Part shown: positions 57,257-60,000 of the stretch, piece by piece
Position numbering within the stretch: the stretch's first letter is position 1
Layout: each line of letters starts with the position of its first letter
Assembly (NCBI GenBank): GCA_016946835.1
Contig: JACVTC010000019.1
Coordinates: 1-60,000, forward strand
Origin: Neocallimastix lanati (nom. inval.)
Lineage: Eukaryota; Neocallimastigomycota; Neocallimastigomycetes; Neocallimastigales; Neocallimastigaceae
Reading direction: 5' to 3'
Length of the DNA: 60,000 nucleotides
The notes under the pieces: generated by a model
What the model saw: only the letters and a program-made list of their open reading frames with translations
Told to the model about the DNA's origin: nothing
The model's database searches: none
Translations under genes and position numbers: made by a program

Positions 57257-58310
57257 AAAATTAAGATATATATATAATATATATACTAATTTTAATAATA
57301 TTTTAATAATAGTAATATTTTATATTTAATAAATACATTTTTGATTTACAGAATTAATATAAAATTACGTAATATTATTGTGGCTTATTAAACAATTACA
57401 ATAAAATAATTATACAATAATAAAGTTAAGCATAAGATTTTATAAAGTTTATTTAATAATAAAATTAATATAATAAAGAAATTCATTTTGTTATTAACAT
57501 AAAAGGGATAAATCTTATTATTTAATATAGTGAAATTAACTATATTAAAATATATATTATTTAATATTAATCAAATAATTTATGTATTAAAGTTTATATA
57601 TTAATTGGAATTGTTTAATATATATTTCTTCTAAATATTATAAATTTATAATTTGTTTTTATTTAATTTTTTTTTTAAATCTTTTTTTTTTTTCTTTATT
57701 TAATTTTATTATAATAATAATATTTTAGCATTTATTTTAGTTAATACGTAATTAGAAAGTAAGTGCAAAAAATTAATTTTTTTTTTTTTTAATTTAATAA
57801 TGAAAATTTAAATTATTTTAGTAGATTGCAACAAAATATCGAAAATTTTTATTTTTCTTTATTTTATTTTTAATTTAAATAAAATGCAGTAATAACAAAC
57901 ATAATTGAATTTTAATATTCTGTATATTAAAATAAACAAAATTCATATTTACAACAATTTTTAATTTTAAATTTGCAATTTTCAAATAAAGTGATATATT
58001 TATAAATTATCAATATAATACATTTAAATAATTACTAATAAGCTTACTAAATATAGTATGATTTATAAAAATTAATATATATATTTAAATATTTTGAAAT
58101 TTAATTTTGAAATTATGAAATTTATTTATTAATAAATATTTTTTAACTGTATATCTTATAGAGATTATGTATTAATATATATATTTATAATATCTATATA
58201 CCAAATCTAAAAATTATTTTATTTGTTCAATAATTATTTATAATTTTATACATTAATAAAATGAATTTAATTCTTCTTTCTATTTTTTAAATTGTTTAAA
58301 AGTAATAAAA

Positions 58311-59591
58311 ATGGAATCTTTTCAAGGAAGAGCTCCACCAACAGGTTGGAATGATTTACCAGCTTCTTTAAGTCCTAATCTTAAATTTGGAGGAGGTTCA
58401 AAAAAGAGAATTAATCGTAATAATTTATATCAACAATATTATAGTAATAATAGTTTATATTCATCTTATTCCTCATCTGGTTCTCAAGATTATGGATTAA
58501 ATCAACAAAATCAAATGGGATCTCAAAACTTTAATCCAAATGGACCACCACCAATGATGGGTAGCCAAAACGGTTTTAATCAAGCACAATCGCAGCAACA
58601 ACCAATGATGAGTATGCAACAACAACCTCCACAACAAACTGCTCAAGCACCATCTATTAATTATTTTAATCCATCAGCTAATATTCCAGCTCCAACATTT
58701 AATAGTCAAAGTTATAATAATATTAATACTTATCAACCAAATAATTATGCAGCTCAAGCTATTACTACTCCAAATTATGGAAGTAGTGGTGTTTTGAATA
58801 CTACCCAATCTGTTAGTAACATTTCAAATGATAGAAAAGTATATATAATGAATATTTACAACAAATATCTTGATGTCTACAATGCTTCTTGTAGTGTAAG
58901 TTTTAAATATAATATTATTTATATAATCCAATTAAAATTAAAATGATATATATTATATATTATGTATTATATATATAACAATTTATATTAAATATTAAAA
59001 AATTATGAATCCTATATCTATTATAATGTATTTATTAAAATTTTTAAAACCTATATCTATTATAATATATCTATTAAAATTTTTATATCCTATATTTGTT
59101 TTAATATATCTATTAAAATTTTTTAAATTATAATATTTTATTTTATTTTATTTTATTATATGTATTTATATATTTATATATATACATGTATAATAATTTT
59201 TTTGTATAAATATAATAATATAATTATTTTATGAATATAGTTATTCCAAAGAAAAATTTATGAAGATTCCCGTCAAAGAATTAATAACATGTATGAACGA
59301 TTAAATAATAACTTGATTGATGATCAAACATTTGCTATATTAGAAGCAATTGCTAATGGTAAATAATTGCATTCTTAGTGTTTAATATGTTTTAAATTGT
59401 TAAAAGATAATATAGTTATTTAGGAATTATTAAAATTTGTTATATATATATATTTTATTAATATAATAGCACTTGAAACTAAAGATGTTAATACTGCTTC
59501 TACTAATGTAACATACTTAATGAGAAATTCTTCTGAAATGAAATGGGTTGTGGGTGTAAAGGAACTTGTTGATTTCATATGTGGTAATTAA
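58311..59591 (+). CDS. SRA1/Sec31-type helical domain protein
   Basis: Exons 58311-58895, 59241-59358 and 59470-59591 give 274 residues in frame. The N-terminus contains GRAPPTGWNDLP, matching the GWNDPP motif of the SRA1 protein and of Sec31 proline-rich regions. Residues 40-180 are Gln-, Asn-, Ser- and Pro-rich, with PPPMMGSQ and runs of Gln. The C-terminal 85 residues form a helical domain (RINNMYERLNNNLIDDQTFA, then LEAIANALETKD) ending MKWVVGVKELVDFICGN, the conserved WMVGVKRLI element of this fold. In Sec31 the domain ends a large COPII coat subunit; here no WD40 part is present, so it is a stand-alone SRA1-like protein or a truncated Sec31. It may act in transcription or coat assembly; the sequence cannot tell which. 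Confidence 0.82.
59010..59125 (+). repeat. Threefold repeat in intron 1 of the SRA1-like gene
   Basis: Three imperfect copies of about 45 bp (CCTATATCTATTATAATATA followed by TCTATTAAAATTTTT) stand in tandem inside the 345-bp first intron (58896-59240). Confidence 0.85.
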
Positions 59592-59723
59592 AAAGATTTA
59601 TAGGTTTCAAGCTGTAATAATAAAATTTAAATTAATATCAGAAATAAAAAAGAAAATATCTGCAATTTTTTTTAAATATTTTAAATAAATATACAATTGT
59701 AATTAAATTTATAGAATATTTAT

Positions 59724-59763
<40 letters not shown>

Positions 59764-60000
59764 GAAATATAGTTACTAATATGAATATATAATTAAAAAA
59801 TTAATTTTTAATGATACTAAATATCAGAAAGTAATTTATTATTAATAATTTTTGAAATATAGTTCTAATAAGAAATTGTAAAAAATAAACAATTAAATAT
59901 TAAATTAATAAAATGCAATTAATATTAATAATCCTAAAAAAAATAGTAATAATATAAGTATAAACAAATGAACAAAATATATGTATATATATAACATATA
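59592..60000. other. 3' flank of the SRA1-like gene
   Basis: A 31-bp T run (59727-59758) and A/T-rich DNA are all that is visible to the end of the window. Confidence 0.5.

Larger units (their letters stand above)
55175..58310. other. Gene-free A/T-rich region with small duplications
   Basis: Direct duplications occur at 56039-56100 (31-bp unit with ACTAAAACTTATTTATAAAA) and 56724-56829 (about 53-bp unit with AAATGCTTTAAAAATTTTTT). An AAAT array fills 57170-57256. Nothing resembles a gene. Confidence 0.65.

Overview
The window looks like nuclear DNA from a very AT-rich fungus, most probably an anaerobic gut fungus (Neocallimastigomycota). Intergenic DNA is almost pure A/T, with long homopolymer runs and TTA, TTTA and TATAA arrays. 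Genes are small-intron eukaryotic genes with GTAA/GTAT donors and TAG/AAG acceptors. Their products are fungal-type housekeeping proteins with asparagine-rich inserts. The taxon is inferred from composition and protein character; no marker gene proves it.

Ten protein genes can be modelled, and nine of their ten exon models close in frame by hand-splicing across all junctions (the tenth and the SRP19 gene need little or no splicing). They are: translation factor eEF1B (11668-12814, minus); a four-helix MARVEL-like membrane protein (15496-17081, plus); type II phosphatidylinositol 4-kinase (25469-28939, plus); cytoplasmic poly(A)-binding protein (32568-34494, minus); a transcriptional cyclin of T/K type (38296-40810, plus); SRP19 (42567-43064, plus); a calmodulin-like protein with degenerate EF-hands (45511-46072, plus); an unrecognised basic low-complexity protein (52403-52852, plus); a Pin1/Ess1 prolyl isomerase (54173-55174, minus); and an SRA1/Sec31-type helical-domain protein (58311-59591, plus). 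They do not form a pathway. Most are translation, secretion, transcription or signalling functions, each isolated by kilobases of A/T-rich DNA.

Retroelements fill much of the rest. 4.9-5.4 kb holds a Ty1/copia RNase H relic. 6.2-10.9 kb is a nest of 5'-truncated LINE copies: one host copy on the minus strand (B) carries two later insertions (C and a mosaic D/E), and a further copy (A) lies beside it. Three of these insertions have 14-bp target-site duplications. The D/E insertion is a mosaic of two LINE subfamilies inside a single duplication, which suggests template jumping during reverse transcription. 18.7-23.4 kb is a decayed Ty1/copia element that splits a pseudogene copy of the MARVEL-like gene. 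30.9-31.3 kb holds another LINE end (F). 47.1-48.3 kb holds a LINE copy (G) with an internal 0.8-kb inversion. Three very short poly(A)-tailed retroposons share a second kind of 3' end.

The intergenic stretches 1-4.9, 11.0-11.6, 12.9-15.4, 28.9-32.5, 34.5-38.3, 40.8-42.5, 43.1-45.5, 49.3-52.4 and 55.2-58.3 kb contain no gene I can support; they hold low-complexity DNA and tandem repeats. Two GC-richer islands (6.23-6.48 and 13.84-13.92 kb) have hairpin potential and remain unexplained.
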